Below are positions 46,820-59,289 of a stretch of DNA of 64,000 nt, piece after piece (position 1 is the stretch's first letter; every line of letters starts with the position of its first letter). The notes beneath the pieces were generated by a model. That model saw only the letters and a list, made by a program, of their open reading frames with translations. It did no database searches and was not told the DNA's origin. The stretch is from Typha latifolia (Eukaryota > Streptophyta > Magnoliopsida > Poales > Typhaceae), in contig CM034102.1 in the NCBI GenBank assembly GCA_019914945.1, forward strand, positions 8,979,501-9,043,500, in the 5' to 3' direction. The translations under genes and the position numbers were made by a program.

Positions 46820-48664
46820 TTATTTACTACTAATTATATTTATTTATGTTATTAATTATTCAATTACTTTAGTTAATTTAATGTATTTAATTTATATGAA
46901 TTAAATATAATTATATCATAGTTAGTAAATAAATCTAATTATATCATGTTTAGCAAAATACCTGCAACATAAAATACTATTTTAATCCTAGGTAGGTAAT
47001 AGTAATTATTAGGGTTATGTACGTATATTTTTACGTAATTATTTAAAGTAACTTAATTATTATTTTCTTAATTATTAAAGAGAATAATAGGCAGATAATT
47101 ATATTTTTAAATACACTATTAAATAATATAATTATGGTAAATAAATAACAAAACAAATATAGAAATGAGGAGTACACATAATTACAACAAGAAATTATCT
47201 TTTAGACGGGTTAATTTTAATGAATAGAAAGACTGACATTATTTGTTATAAATAATTTCAGATCCTGACCCCGCTGTTCAAGATCCTTTGGACTTAGCTA
47301 TCGAGGCTTGATCGTTGTCGTAGCAACGTGAACGAGTGGTTGTTTGGTATTTGCAGCGGTGGTGAGTAGTCTTATCCCCTAGACACCTTTCTCAAATTAT
47401 AATATATTATATATTATGTACTTGCATATTTTGGCCTCCACCATGATTATATGACTTTATTTAGAGATGATTACAGTCGAGCATATTTTTATCATGCATG
47501 TAATTAGGCTGATCTTGGATATAAGTATGATGATGATAAATAGGGATGATGAGAGATGATTATACTGTTATAATGTTATGTCCAGTTGATCTGTAGCACG
47601 AGTATGCATGTAATAGATTAGCATGAGTATGCATGTGTTGACTACATGATCGGAGACTACATTGCATTATTTTTTTTTTAATTTCTATTCTATCTAAATT
47701 CCTATTATGCATTGACTTGTTATTGTACTGGATATATGCACATCATCTGTCATTTAGAAGGAAAGCATGAAATGTGATTGATAGGATAGTTGATAGAAAG
47801 CGTGAGGATTCCAGAGTGGGCGCGAGGGTTAGGACGCGCCTGGTGGATGATTGATCACTCGACATAGTCGCGATCCTGTGGCCTTACGTCCGAGGTCATT
47901 AGTCTGTGTGCGCAGCAGACATTCGGACACATACCGTTCGAATATGTGGCGAGTTATCCTCACGAGGTTTCTATCAGCTAGAAGGGTACCCGATCTGGAT
48001 GGTTGTTGATACCCTTAGCGGATAACAGGATATGATTATATTTGAGATACTCCATGCGGATGGCAGAGTATGCTTTGAACCTCCGGGCATGATGTTGAGA
48101 CCGGGTATCGGGTGTTAACTGTGCATAGTGGTCTAGTATGATGATGACATATAGAGATAATATTAATGACTGAGATGTTGAAAACTACATATGATTTTAT
48201 TCTCATCTGAATACCTAATTATCAAATAGTCAATTTACATCATATATGGTTGCATTTGATATCATAGCATGGTTATAGACGGCATGCATCATGTAACAAC
48301 CAAAAAAAAAATATTTCTTCACTACATGGCACGACAGCCTCGTGCCATGCAGTGGCAGCTGGGAAGGGCCCCACGCGCCCCAAGCCCCTGGCCCGCCAAC
48401 CTGGCCAGGCCAGCTGGCGCGGTGGGCCCCCGTCGCCGCCGCCGTAGCCTCCCTCCCCACCGTCTCTCTCCCTTTTCTTTCTCTCTCTCTCTCTCTCTGT
48501 TTCGGGCTCTCTCTCAATTCTCTCTCTTTCTCTCTCTCTCGAACACTCTTTCTCTCTATCTCTATCCGCTACCGTCGTCGGCCTACCGCTACCGCTACCG
48601 CCGCTACCTCCACTAACGCCGGTGAGCCTCCCTCCTTCTCTCTATCTCTCTTTCTCTCTCTCTC

Positions 48665-51497
48665 TGGTAACAACCCAATCTTTAAAAAAAATTATGGGCA
48701 CGACGCGACCGGCCACACTATGGCTAGCCTCGTGCCCATGCAAGCTGCTCATGGTGGGGCGCCACGCGGCCGCGGCCGCTGCTGTAGCCAACCGGCTGCG
48801 GCCAGCTAGCCGCGGTCGGCCTCGGCGCCGCCTTCTCTCTCTCTCTCTCGGCCACCCTCTCACTCTACTCTCTCTCTATACCGACACCTTCCCTGGAGCC
48901 GCCGCCACCGCCGGTGAGACCTCTCACTCCCTCTCTCTCTCTCTCTTGCCCGAGATTGGGCTCATCCGAGCCGAGCCGCCGGCGAGAGGCCTAGGGCCGA
49001 GCCCAGCACTTATGGCAGATTTAATTAATTTATTAATTAATTATTTTATTTATGTTATTTATTTAGGTATTTTTCTTCTTAATTAATGCAAATAGATTAT
49101 TTAGACATTAACTATTTTAATAATATTATATATTCTTCAATATAATTTTATTAATGATAATTTTATAATTAATGATTAATTAGGTATAAATAAAGGAAAT
49201 ACTTATATTTATTTATTTATTTATATATCTATTAGATTAATAGATAGATTTGTAAATTATAATTATTAGATTTATATTCTAATACCCTCATCATATATAT
49301 TTTAAGTATTTCTATTAATTTTATGATTATTCTGCAACAAATAAAATACTAAGCTTATTTAGTTATTTATTTATTATTTTATCGAGTAAATACTACATTG
49401 TCCCTAATTAATCAAGATAGTGTATGAATTATAAAATTAATTATAATTAGACCTTGTCTATACTTATTTAGCCTTTTATTTTATTTTATAATTATATATT
49501 TAGAAATACTCTCAATAAAAGGAAACAAGTCTCTTCTCCTTATGTTATAATTAACATTTTATAATAATAATAAAATTATAATATTTGAATCGTATCTATA
49601 TTATAGACCTAGGTATATAATCAAAAATAAAGAAAAGTGATTTTAAACCTAATAAACCTTTATATTTTAACTGAATTAATTCTAATTAAATAAACGGCTA
49701 ACATCATACTACTTAAATATTTCAGATCTTGAACCCCCTTATTTGAGACCCCGTGGACTTTACTAGCAATGAGTGTCACTCGGTTAACTGACGGACGTGA
49801 GAGATACGTGATTTGTGTCTTCTGATCGGATAGTGAGTAGTCTTATTCCCTAGACGCCTTTATCAAATTAGGTTATATTATATATTATGTACATGCATGT
49901 TTTGGCCTCCAGCATGATTATATGACTTTACCTATTGATAATTACAGTCGAGCATATTTTATCATGCATTTGATTAGGCGATCCTGAGATATGAGTACAT
50001 TGGTGATATATAGAAATGATTATACTGTTATGGTTTTATGTTGAGATGATCTCTATCATGAGTATGCATATGATAGACTAGCAAAAGTATACATGTGTTA
50101 GATACATGGTTAGAGTCGGCATTGCATTATTTTTCTCTCGGCTTCTTTACCACTTAAATTCCTGAGTTGCATGATCTGTTGTCGTACTGGATATATATGC
50201 ATATGATTTATCATGTATAGGAAATCATAAAAGTACGTGTGTATGTGATGTGATATGATATGATGTGATGGCTAGAACGGTATCTGGTTCGGACTGGTAC
50301 TAGGCATACTCTTAGCGTATGACAAAGTATGGTGATGGCTAATGGTTGTACTCTTAGCGTATGACAGGGTATGATTTATCCGTAGAAATACCCTTAGCGT
50401 ATGGTAGGGTATGATTACTTTCTTCTAAGATACCCTTAGCGTATGGCAGGGTATGATTTATCCACAGAGATACCCTTAGCGTATGGTAGGGTATGATTTA
50501 TCTACAGAGATACTCTTAGCGTATGACAGGGTATGCTCTGAGCTTGTGACATGATGTGTATCGAGTTTAGGGTCGGATACTGTAGTCCAACATGGTGGAT
50601 GATATTCAGAGTTGAGACGGATGATTGTGATAGTGAGAGATATGTGCATTATATCTGGCTCTAACATATACGATTATCTAATGGTTGGCATGCATCATGC
50701 ATCATCATTAATGTGACTAGTATCATTGGATCATAATTGTTATACATGATATGTCGTTATATTCGGTGATGTTATATGATAATTTCATCATGTGATATAT
50801 TTTTGGTTGAGGATATAATATGCTCATTCATGAGAATTGATTTCATTCATATATATATCATTGAGGATATATATATATATATATGTTCATACATGGCATC
50901 AGGCTGCTTTCTAATTCATATTATCCAGTAAATGATTTACTCTCTATTTGGCATCACTAATTCGGGGTAAAATTTATTCACTGAGCCTTTTGCTCATGAC
51001 TCTCTTTTTTTCTTTTCTAACCCTCTCAGATATGTAGTACGTGATAGCGACTTGAGATATCTTGAGAAGATATTTTAGAACGATGATGAGGTGAACTATA
51101 GATGCGAGATGGTATAGATGATAGTTTAACCAGATATTGAGTTGTACTAGTAATTGATATTTGTAGTCTTTTGTATTAGACGATGATTTTGATATTACAA
51201 GTCGAATCATAGTGTACTCTTTTATTAGTTATTTTAGTTATATCTTAATGGTTTGTTGTGGCCTGTGTGGGTCCTGCTAGATGATGTAGTGGTCTAATGT
51301 ATATTATTGTGGATTGGGATATTCATATGTTAACAAGTTTATTTGGTTAATAGTATAATTTATTTGATAATGTCATGATTATATATGCACAAGAGTCTAT
51401 TTGTGCGTGACGGGCCCTGCCCGACTTGTCGCGTGCCCCGCGCGTGCCATGTGGCCGCGTGGGCGTGCACGTGCCCGTGCCGGGTGGGGGCATTACA
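48665..51497 (+). mobile_element. B7: family B solo LTR inside B6; TSD CTCTC
   Basis: TGGTAACAACCC ... GGGGGCATTACA, 2833 bp. CTCTC at 48660-48664 and 51498-51502 (in a CT-rich target, so weaker as proof; the resumption of B6 text supports it). Carries the CTTAGCGTATG array and the splice-like pair at 48914 and 49725. Confidence 0.88.
50305..50545. repeat. CTTAGCGTATG array in B7, six units
   Basis: Units of about 37-43 bp, each with CTTAGCGTATG then GTAGGG/ACAGGG TATGATTTATC. Same motif as in B3 but one more unit. Confidence 0.92.
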
Positions 51498-51649
51498 CTC
51501 TCCCTCTCTCTCTATCTCTCTTTCTCTCTTGGTCGACTTCCTCTCGGGATCGCCGGAGGATTGAGCCGTTGGTGAGAGGTCGACCGCTGAGTGGCCACCA
51601 GCGGTCGCACCCCTCCCCCACGGCCCAACCCTCTTCTTCCTCCTCCTTT

Positions 51650-51730
51650 CTTCTTCTTCTTCTTCTTCTTCTTCTTCTTCTTCTTCTTCTTCTTCTTCTT
51701 CTCCTCCTCCTCCTCCTCCTCCTCCTCCTC
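51650..51730. repeat. (TTC)n(TCC)n in B6
   Basis: TTC run to about 51700 followed directly by TCC units to about 51730. Confidence 0.93.
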
Positions 51731-54494
51731 CTTTCCTTCTTTCCTCTGCATCTTGCAAGTGGTGCTGGGCTCGGCCTAGCACCCTACTGCGCATAGGTGT
51801 TGGGCTCGACCCAGCACTTGCTATCTTTTTGCCGAGTTAATTTTAATGAATAGAAAGACTGACATTATTTGTTATAAATAATTTCAGATCCTAACCCCCC
51901 TATTCAAGACCCTATGGACCTAGCTATCAAGGCTTGATCGTTATCGTAGCAACATGAACGAGTGGTTGTTTGGTATTTGCAGTGGTGGTGAGTAGTCTTA
52001 TCCTCTAGACGCCTTTCTCAAATTAGGTTATATTATATATTATGTACATGCATGTTTTGGCCTCTAGCATGATTATATGACTTTATTTAGAGATGATTAC
52101 AGTCGAGCATATTTTTATCATGCATAGAATTAGGCTGATCTTGGAGATGAGTATGGTGATAATAAATAGAGATGATTAGAGATGATTATACTGTTATGAC
52201 TTTGTGTCAGAGTGATTTCTAGTATGAGTGTTCATGTGAAAGACTAGCAGGAGTATGCATGTGTTAGATACGTGGTTGGAGTCTACATTGCATCATTTTT
52301 CTCTTAATTGCTGTTCCACCTAAATTTCTATTATGCATTGACTCGTTATCATACTGTATATGTGCATGTGATTTGGCATTTAGAAGGAAAGCATGAAATG
52401 TGATTGATAGGATAGTTGGTAGAAAGCGTGAGGATACCCGAGTAGGCGCCAGGGTTAGGGGTGCCTAAAGTGATGATTATGGTCACTGATATGCGATATC
52501 TCATGGCCCATGTCTGAGGTCAGCTGAGTTTGTACGCACAGACTATTAGACACATGTCGTTCGCTAGGGCATATGTGGCGAGTTATGCTCACGAGGTTTC
52601 TATCAACTATGTGGGTGCCCGGTCTGGATGGATGTTGATACCCTAGCAGGTGGCGGGGTATGATTGTATTTGAGATACTCTTATGGGTCGCGGAGTATGC
52701 TCTGAGCCTTCGGACATGATGTTGAGACCGGGTACCGGGTGTTGACTGTGCACAATGGTCTAGTATGATGATATTGTACCGAGATGTCGGTGATGATCGT
52801 GATGTTGAGAAATGCATATGATTTTATTTTCATCTGATTACCTGATTATTGAGTGGTCAATATATATCATATATAGTTGCATTTGATGCCATAGCATTGT
52901 CATGGTCGGCATGCACCATGTGTCATATTTGAGAGAGTTATGATGATAGTATAACGTGGTGACATATTTATTCAGTGTCAAGGATTATACGTTTTTATTA
53001 GTTATGACATGTTATCTATTTTTCACTTATATATTATTGAGGATGCATTCATATACTCATTCATGACATGATGCTCTTTCTGATTCATATTATGCAGTAC
53101 ATGATTTACTTTCTGTTTGGCTTCACTAATTCGGGGTAAGGTTTATTCACTGAGCCTTTAGCTCATGACTCTCTTTGTTTTCTCTTTTTAACAACCCAGG
53201 TGAACGAGTGGAGTATGATACTCCTTTAGAAGCCTTGCCGGTGAGTGAGGAGTAGAGTGGTTAGTGTTATATGCTAGATAAATTATTTTATCTGATGTAT
53301 TAGTGAACATCCTCTAAAGTGTGTATGCATCCTTGTCTTATATTTTAGCATATGACTTTGTATTTGTATAATTATGTATATACCACCGTTGTGTATATAT
53401 AGTTGTGAAAAGTCTTGATGATATGTTGTGGCCTATGTGGAGCCCAAGTAGGGTTATCTGTATGCTATTGACAGTTAGACTTGAGTTATTCTTACTTTAG
53501 ATGTCGTGGATAAAATTATGATGTTGATACAGGTTTAATTGATTGTCAGTAGCTAACCAAATGGTCAGGTGCCATGCACGTGTTTAGAGTTCGGGTGTTA
53601 TGATGATACTATGACATGGAGATTTATTTATTCATTGTCGAGGATTATATGTTTTTATCAATTATGACATGTTATCTACATTTCAATTATATATTATTGA
53701 GGTTATATTCATACTCTCATTCATAACATGATGCTTTTTCTGATTCATATTATCTAGTACATGATTTACTCTTTGTTTGGCTTCATTGATTCGGGTAAGG
53801 TCTATTCACTCAGCCTTTAGCTCTTGACTCTCTTTGTTATCTTCTTTCCAAAATCCCAGGTGAACGAGTGGAGTAGAATACTCCCTTAGAGATCTTACTA
53901 GTGGGTGAAGAGTAGTGTGTGGTTATGTGCTAGATGTGTTATCTTATTTGACGTATTAGTGAATATTCTCCAAAGTGTGTCTTTATCCTTATTTTATATT
54001 CTAGTAGGTGACTTTGTACTTGTATAATTATGTGTATACCTCCATTGTATATATGTTGTGGTGAAAAGCTCTTGATGATGTGTTGTGGCCTATGTGGGGC
54101 CCAAGTAGGGTTATCCGTGTACTGTTGACAATTAGACTTGTGTTATTCTTAGTCTAGATGTTGTGGATAAATTTATGATGTTGATACAGGTTTATTTGAT
54201 TGTTAGTACCTAACCAAATAGTCAGGTGCCACGCACGTGCCATGTGGGCTTGTGCCATGCACGTGTTTAGGCTTGTGGGTGTTACACTATCAATCAGATT
54301 TCATGCTTTCCTTCTAAATAACAAATCACATGCATTTTATCTAGTACTATAATGATATGATCTCCCCATAAGCTAGGGTTCGATCTCTTCCAATTCTCTG
54401 ATCTGGACTGGATCTGCCACGGAACTTTTAAATAAGATCCCGAAAGATGCCGCCGTCAGATCAATGTGAAATTTGGATATATTGTAGCCCTATG

Positions 54495-55430
54495 GTGGAT
54501 GACATCGGTTACTTATCCTCTCGAATTCTTCTTGGTATGCCCCAACCGTGGTCTTTTGTATTTGAGAGGAGAGCATCAAAGTCTTCATACCTCGACGCTC
54601 AAAATCGCCGCTTGATATCAGCATAAAATTTAGCCTAAGTATCAATAGCCTCATTGGCATTGGCTGCTCCAAACCAATGAAGCGCCACATCCTCAAGGTG
54701 GAAGCTTGCAAGCGTCACCTTGTATTCTTCTGCCATACCTTGGTATGCGAAGAATTGTTCCGCCCTATACAACCAATCGATCGGATCGACACCTTTGAAC
54801 TTAGGGAATTCAAGACACATAGTTTGGCCACGGATGCCATTGTCTCATTTCGGATCATGTCCAAGTCCTTGTCTAACCAGAGGAGGATGCACCATGAATG
54901 GTTGATGATCCCTCCTTCGGTTTTGATTCACTCGCCGTGGTTCTGGATCGTATTGACCCGCCCACGGATCTTGATCTCCAATGTGGTCTCCATAGTGGTT
55001 CGCTCGTCGGATGGGTTCACTTGCAACTGGGCCTGGTATAACGATCCTTGCTTGTCTCTACCCATAGGGTGGTGGCAGCAGCGACTCTTGTGGTTGCAAA
55101 GGCTGAACTAGTGGCGGTGGGTTCATAGGTGTGGACTCGCGTCGTGGGGTCAATGGTGCGTTCCCGTTCGCCATGGCTTCCCTTGTTGCCCGTAATTCCC
55201 GCATCATCTTCATCATCATCTAGTTGTTGATGGCCATTTTTTTGGACAGAGACCCTAACACGGCTTGAACACTAGGTTTTTCCGTATTCTGATTAGATCG
55301 GGTGGTTCCGTGGGTGGATGTCCCTACAACCGTTTCCCCCTCATCTTTTGGGAGAATCTCTTCTTCATCTTCTCGCTGTGCAGCTCTGGATCTGGTGGTC
55401 ATCATAGGAAGCGCTTGTCCGAGGAACGGT
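54495..55430 (-). pseudogene. A3 gag
   Basis: N-terminus in the 55220-55444 frame (MMTTRSRAAQREDEEEI ... SVQAVLGSLSKKMAINN). Core in the 54635-54820 frame (FPKFKGVDPIDWLYRAEQFF, VTLASFHLEDVALHWFGAAN) and 54490-54711 (TVGAYQEEFERISNRCHPP). Frameshifts between the pieces; it breaks off into an LTR fragment. Confidence 0.88.
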
Positions 55431-55431
55431 G

Positions 55432-55443
55432 GCTCTGATACCA
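55432..55443 (-). promoter_or_regulatory. A3 primer-binding site
   Basis: GCTCTGATACCA, perfect reverse complement of TGGTATCAGAGC; 3 bp from the LTR. Confidence 0.88.
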
Positions 55444-55446
55444 AAC

Positions 55447-56336
55447 TGGATACGATCTCCCCTTAGGCTAAGGTTCGATCTCTTCCAATTCTCTGATCTG
55501 AATTGGATCTAGCACGGAACTTTGAAATAAGATCCTGAAAGATGTCATCGTCAGATTGACATGAAATTTGGATATATTGTAGCCCAACAAATTAAGTTTC
55601 AAGCAAATCAGATGTGGGGATCTCGAGATATCGTCCGATTAGTGGACGAATGTTAGGGTTGTCTATTTAGGATCCGTGGATGGAGGCACGAGATCCTAGG
55701 ATGATGGTAGTTGGAGGTGGACCGGCATTTGTGGGGTGGCACCGGTGAAAAGTGGTGATGGAAAGGTTATGGTTGGTGGAAGGGTTAGGGCAAGTGTTAG
55801 ATATATTAGAAGAAGGGGAAGGAGAGGGCCACCCCTAAGGGTCTAGGGTGATTGGCCGGTTGAGGGAGGTTAGAAGCGGCGTCGCCGGGGATTGAGAGAA
55901 CGAGAGCGAAGAAGACGAATGAGGCAAGGCAAAACTCAATTCTTCAATAATAATCTTTTGGTTGCCATCCACATCCCTTTTAGAGGCTAACCAAACAATT
56001 CAAAATTAACCCTAAACAATATAATTTCACCCGACCGCATTCAAACGCACCAAGTTTGCTCTTCTCTAGATTTGCGAACGCGATGCATGAGTTCACAGTG
56101 CATTCGAATGGGGCGTTTGAACGCACAATGCACATTCTCACAACCTATTCACAACCGCGATCACAACCGCGATCACAACCGCGATCACAACCGCGTTCGA
56201 ACTCACTCCACTCGTGTTCAAACGCGACTTACAGAAAACTTATTTTCTTAAAAATTAAACATTAAAATAAGAAACAAAGACACTCCTAAAGTGAATCCGT
56301 GCTCGAGACGACAACAGTGATATCCGAATCGTATCA
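55447..56336 (-). mobile_element. A3 LTR, 890 bp
   Basis: TGGATACGATCTCCCC ... CGAATCGTATCA. Palindromes at 56037-56225 and a 12-bp tandem repeat (ACAACCGCGATC) at about 56150-56198. Confidence 0.88.
56150..56198. repeat. 12-bp tandem repeat in A3 LTR
   Basis: ACAACCGCGATC repeated three times, then ACAACCGCGTTC. Not seen in the other A LTRs. Confidence 0.92.
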
Positions 56337-56777
56337 ATCCACCACGCTTCCGCAACCTTGTCCTCAAGGTTTGAAATTTGGGAAGCGATCTTTGAACTCT
56401 GACTCAAGCTCCTCCATGGTATGATCTTCTGCATTGGTTCCCCATATATTTGAAAATAGAGGAAATGTTGGTGCTGAAAAAAAGGCAAGCTCACTTGTGT
56501 CCGGTTGGCGCGAAAGGGCATCGGTCGCCCGATTCTCGATCCCCTTTTTCTAGACTAATTCGTAGTCATACCCAAATAGTTTCGTAACCCACCGTTGTTG
56601 GGCTGGGGTGTGCACACGTTGCTCCATGAAGTAGGGTAAGCTATGCTGGTTCGTGCGGAGAGTAAACCGTTGGCTAATCAAGTAGGATCGCCATTTGGTG
56701 ACGGCGTGTAGAATCGCTAGCATTTCACTCTCGTAGGTGGATAGCTGTTGCGACTGATCGCTAGCAAAGTATGCAGG
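56337..56777 (-). pseudogene. A3 pol remnant: RNase H joined to polyprotein end
   Basis: On the minus strand: YFASDQSQQLSTYESEMLAI, then KWRSYLISQRFTLRTNQHSL, VHTPAQQRWVTKLFGYDYEL and ENRATDALSRQ (Ty3 RNase H), then a short spacer and EFKDRFPNFKP, the family A polyprotein tail. Integrase is deleted between them. Confidence 0.87.
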
Positions 56778-57601
56778 GTCTCAATAAGGGGTTCGGGGTC
56801 TGAAAAATATTTAAGTAATATTAGTTAGTTGTTTATCTAATTAGAATTAGTTCAAATAGAATATTAAAGTTTATTAGGCTTAGAACCACTTCTTTTATTT
56901 TGTACATAACTAGATCCACATCATAGGTACAATAAAAATACTATAATTAAACTATTATTATAAAATGTTAGTTATAATATAAGGAGAAAGATTTGTTTCT
57001 TTTTATATAAAATATTCTAAATATATAATAATTATAAAATAAAAGCTAAATAATTATATATAACATATAAGTATAGACAAGATCTATTTTATAATAACTT
57101 TTATAATTCTTACCCTATCTTGATTAATCAGAAATTATATAATATTTACTTAATTATATAAAATAAATAAATAAATAAGACTAGTATCTTATTTTGCACA
57201 GGATAGTATATAATAAATTGTTAAAACTACTTAAAATGTATATATTATGAATATTAGTACATAAATCTAATAATTATAATTTATAAAACTATCTATTAAT
57301 CTAATAGAAATATAAATAATTAAATAAATAAATATAAGTATTACCTATATTTATGTGTAATAGTTTATAACCTAATTAATCATTAACTATACTAATTATA
57401 ATTAATGATAATCATATTGAAGAATATATATCACTATTAAAATAATTAATATCTAGATAATCTATTTGCACTAATTAAGAAAAGAAATATCTAAATAAAT
57501 AACATAAATGAAATAAAAAAAACAACACTGCTAAGAGTGTTGGGCCGTTGTAGAAAGAGAATGAGAAGAAGGAGAAGAAGCTGAGGAAGAAGATGAATAA
57601 A

Positions 57602-57655
57602 GGAAGAAGAAGAAGAAGAAGAAGAAGAAGAAGAAGAAGAAGAAGAAGAAGAAGA
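57602..57655. repeat. (GAA)n in B2
   Basis: Reverse-complement counterpart of the TTC run of other B LTRs. Confidence 0.93.
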
Positions 57656-58142
57656 GAAGAGAAAAACAAAGGAAGGAGGGGCGCCGGGCCAGCGGCCACT
57701 CTCTCACCAACGACTTAGCTCAAGTGAGAGAAACAGAGAAATAGAGAAAGAGATAGAGATAGGGAGAGAGAGAAGGAAGAGGAGGAAGGAGGAGGATCAC
57801 CAGCGGTAACACGGCGGCAGCGATGGCGGGTCGACGGTAGTAGTAGTGAGTGAGTGAGAGAGAGGGAGTGTTTGAGGGACAGAGGAGAGTGAGAGTGAGA
57901 GAGAGAGAGAGAGAGAGAGGAGAGAAGAAAAGGAGAGAGAGAGGCGGTGGGGAAGAGGGGGAACGATGGTGGCTACGCTGGGGCCCACCATGCCAGCTAG
58001 CTCGGTCAGGTTGGCCGGGCCGACAGCTGGGGGCGTGTGGCACCCTCAGCCTGCCCGTAGCTGCATGGCATGAGGCCGGCCACGTTGTGGCCGTCCTCGT
58101 CGTGCCATGCACCAAATTTTTTTTTAAAGATAGGTTGTTACA

Positions 58143-59250
58143 ATCAATGTCGTCATGATATAGAACTTTCACATTCAAAGTTTCTTCAAATTCAAACTAT
58201 ATTTGCATCGAAATAAACAACTATTTCGAGGAAGATAAGACTGGTTTGGCTAAGTTTGTTAGTTTGTTTATTATTTAGTTTAGGGTTAGCCTTTATACAT
58301 ATGTAGAGTGCAACCCTAATTGAGTAATGAATGATTGAATCGAGATTCATTACATTGCCTCTAGCTCTAGCTCTCAATTTCATCCCTCGTTGCAGTTCTT
58401 AATTTAGGGGCATAGTGAAACCGCTTCAATATGTATCAATTTCTATTTATATTTTAGGTAAATAAAATAGTTTCTGGTAGGTGCATTCAAACGCAAATGG
58501 ATGGCGTTTGAACGCGGTCATTCGGACGCCTTATTCATGTTCACACATATAGAGGACATATTTTGGCCATTCTAACGCCTGATCTCGCATTTGCACATGC
58601 AGAAAATGCGTTTTGGCCGTTTGAACGCAATTGGGGTGCGTTCAAATGCACGATGAGAAAGTTGAGTTGTAATAAGGCTTGTTTAAGGTTAAGTTGAGTT
58701 GTAATAGGATTTGTTTAGAGATTTTGGATATTTTGCTAGCCTCTATATATGTGGAAGAGCAGCCTCTATTGATCATTGATCATTGAAATTGGTTTTCATC
58801 TAGGCTTGAGCCATTTTCTCCCTTGCCCTTCCTTCTTGATATCCAACCCAAGTTCTCATCTATGGCTGAGGTTAATCCTCCATTGCTTCTCTCTCCTCTC
58901 TCTAGCAACTAGCCATACCTAGAAGCTCCCTTCTCCCCCCTCATCTAGTTCTAAACACTAATCCATCCATGATACCATAATTATCTTCTATAACCCTAAC
59001 CACATATTCCACGTCCATCCCACTATATCATGACCTTTTGTCACTATTTTCCATGTAACTTTCAATCTACTAATCCAATCATCATGATTCTAGTTGCGTT
59101 GGATTCCTAACTCATAGAAGAACAACATATTCAAATATGAGATCAATCCAACAATTAGCTCAATCTTAGTTACCTTCGCAAGTTTCTTGCTGATTTTTTT
59201 TCTAAATTATCAATTCGGATAGAAACTCATCTTCACTAAAAGCAACCATA
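58143..59250 (+). mobile_element. 5' LTR-like region of D
   Basis: Contains diverged palindromes at 58485-58660 (GCGTTTGAACGCGG, GTTTGAACGCAATT), a 35-bp duplication GTTGAGTTGTAATA(A)GG (58661, 58692), a TATATAT box at about 58743-58750 and a CT-rich leader. Left boundary not defined. Confidence 0.5.
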
Positions 59251-59256
59251 GCAAGT

Positions 59257-59273
59257 TGCTATTAGAGCAAGCT
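59257..59273 (+). promoter_or_regulatory. D primer-binding site, degenerate
   Basis: TTGCTATTAGAGCAAGC, two changes from TTGGTATCAGAGC. Confidence 0.6.
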
Positions 59274-59289
59274 TTTCTTGGCATGCATC

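Larger units (their letters stand above)
48292..53600 (+). mobile_element. B6: family B LTR inside B5, split by B7
   Basis: Starts TGTAACAACC at 48292; parts 48292-48664 and 51498-53600. Its end reads GGGTGTTA and runs directly into B5 text GTTATGATGAT; the final CA, the TSD and about 20 bp of B5 are missing. Confidence 0.85.
46094..54286 (+). mobile_element. B5: family B solo LTR, split by B6; TSD CTATC
   Basis: Starts TATAATAACCC and ends GGGTGTTACA. Perfect CTATC at 46089-46093 and 54287-54291. LTR parts 46094-48291 and about 53601-54286 total about 2.88 kb. Its 3' part (ACAGGTTTATTTG ... CACGTGTTTAGG) differs from B3/B4, marking a second subtype shared with B6. Confidence 0.9.
54354..56777 (-). 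mobile_element. A3: composite family A element sharing one LTR
   Basis: LTR fragment 54354-54493, gag 54495-55430, primer site 55432-55443, LTR 55447-56336, reversed PPT 56337-56351, then chromodomain tail and RNase H to 56777. The single full LTR therefore has a primer site on one side and a PPT on the other, as after recombination between tandem or neighbouring copies. No TSD; about 440 bp of B2 is lost here. Confidence 0.85.
33290..58142 (-). mobile_element. B2: minus-strand family B LTR hosting the whole nest
   Basis: Pieces in order: about 33290-33884, 37540-37763, 45692-46093, 54287-54353, 56778-58142. Each is reverse-complement to consecutive parts of LTR B4, and together they give about 2.65 kb. 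The junctions at B3 and B5 rejoin precisely through TSDs. About 70 bp is missing at A2 and about 440 bp at A3. The right terminus reads GGTTGTTACA; the left terminus is eroded. That all pieces are one copy is an inference from order and orientation. Confidence 0.75.

Noticed and set aside
48342..49086. 154-155-aa frames in B6/B7
   Set aside because: Low-complexity CT translation that crosses the B6/B7 junction; not a gene.
50305..50545. CRISPR-like regularly spaced repeat
   Set aside because: Spacers are as similar as the repeats, the units lie inside an LTR and occur in B3 too; an ordinary tandem array in a plant genome.
33290..58142. Helitron or large DNA transposon as the frame of the nest
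   Set aside because: TGTAAC...GTTACA ends, 5-bp TSDs and a primer site after B4 are LTR hallmarks; no Rep/helicase or Helitron ends seen.
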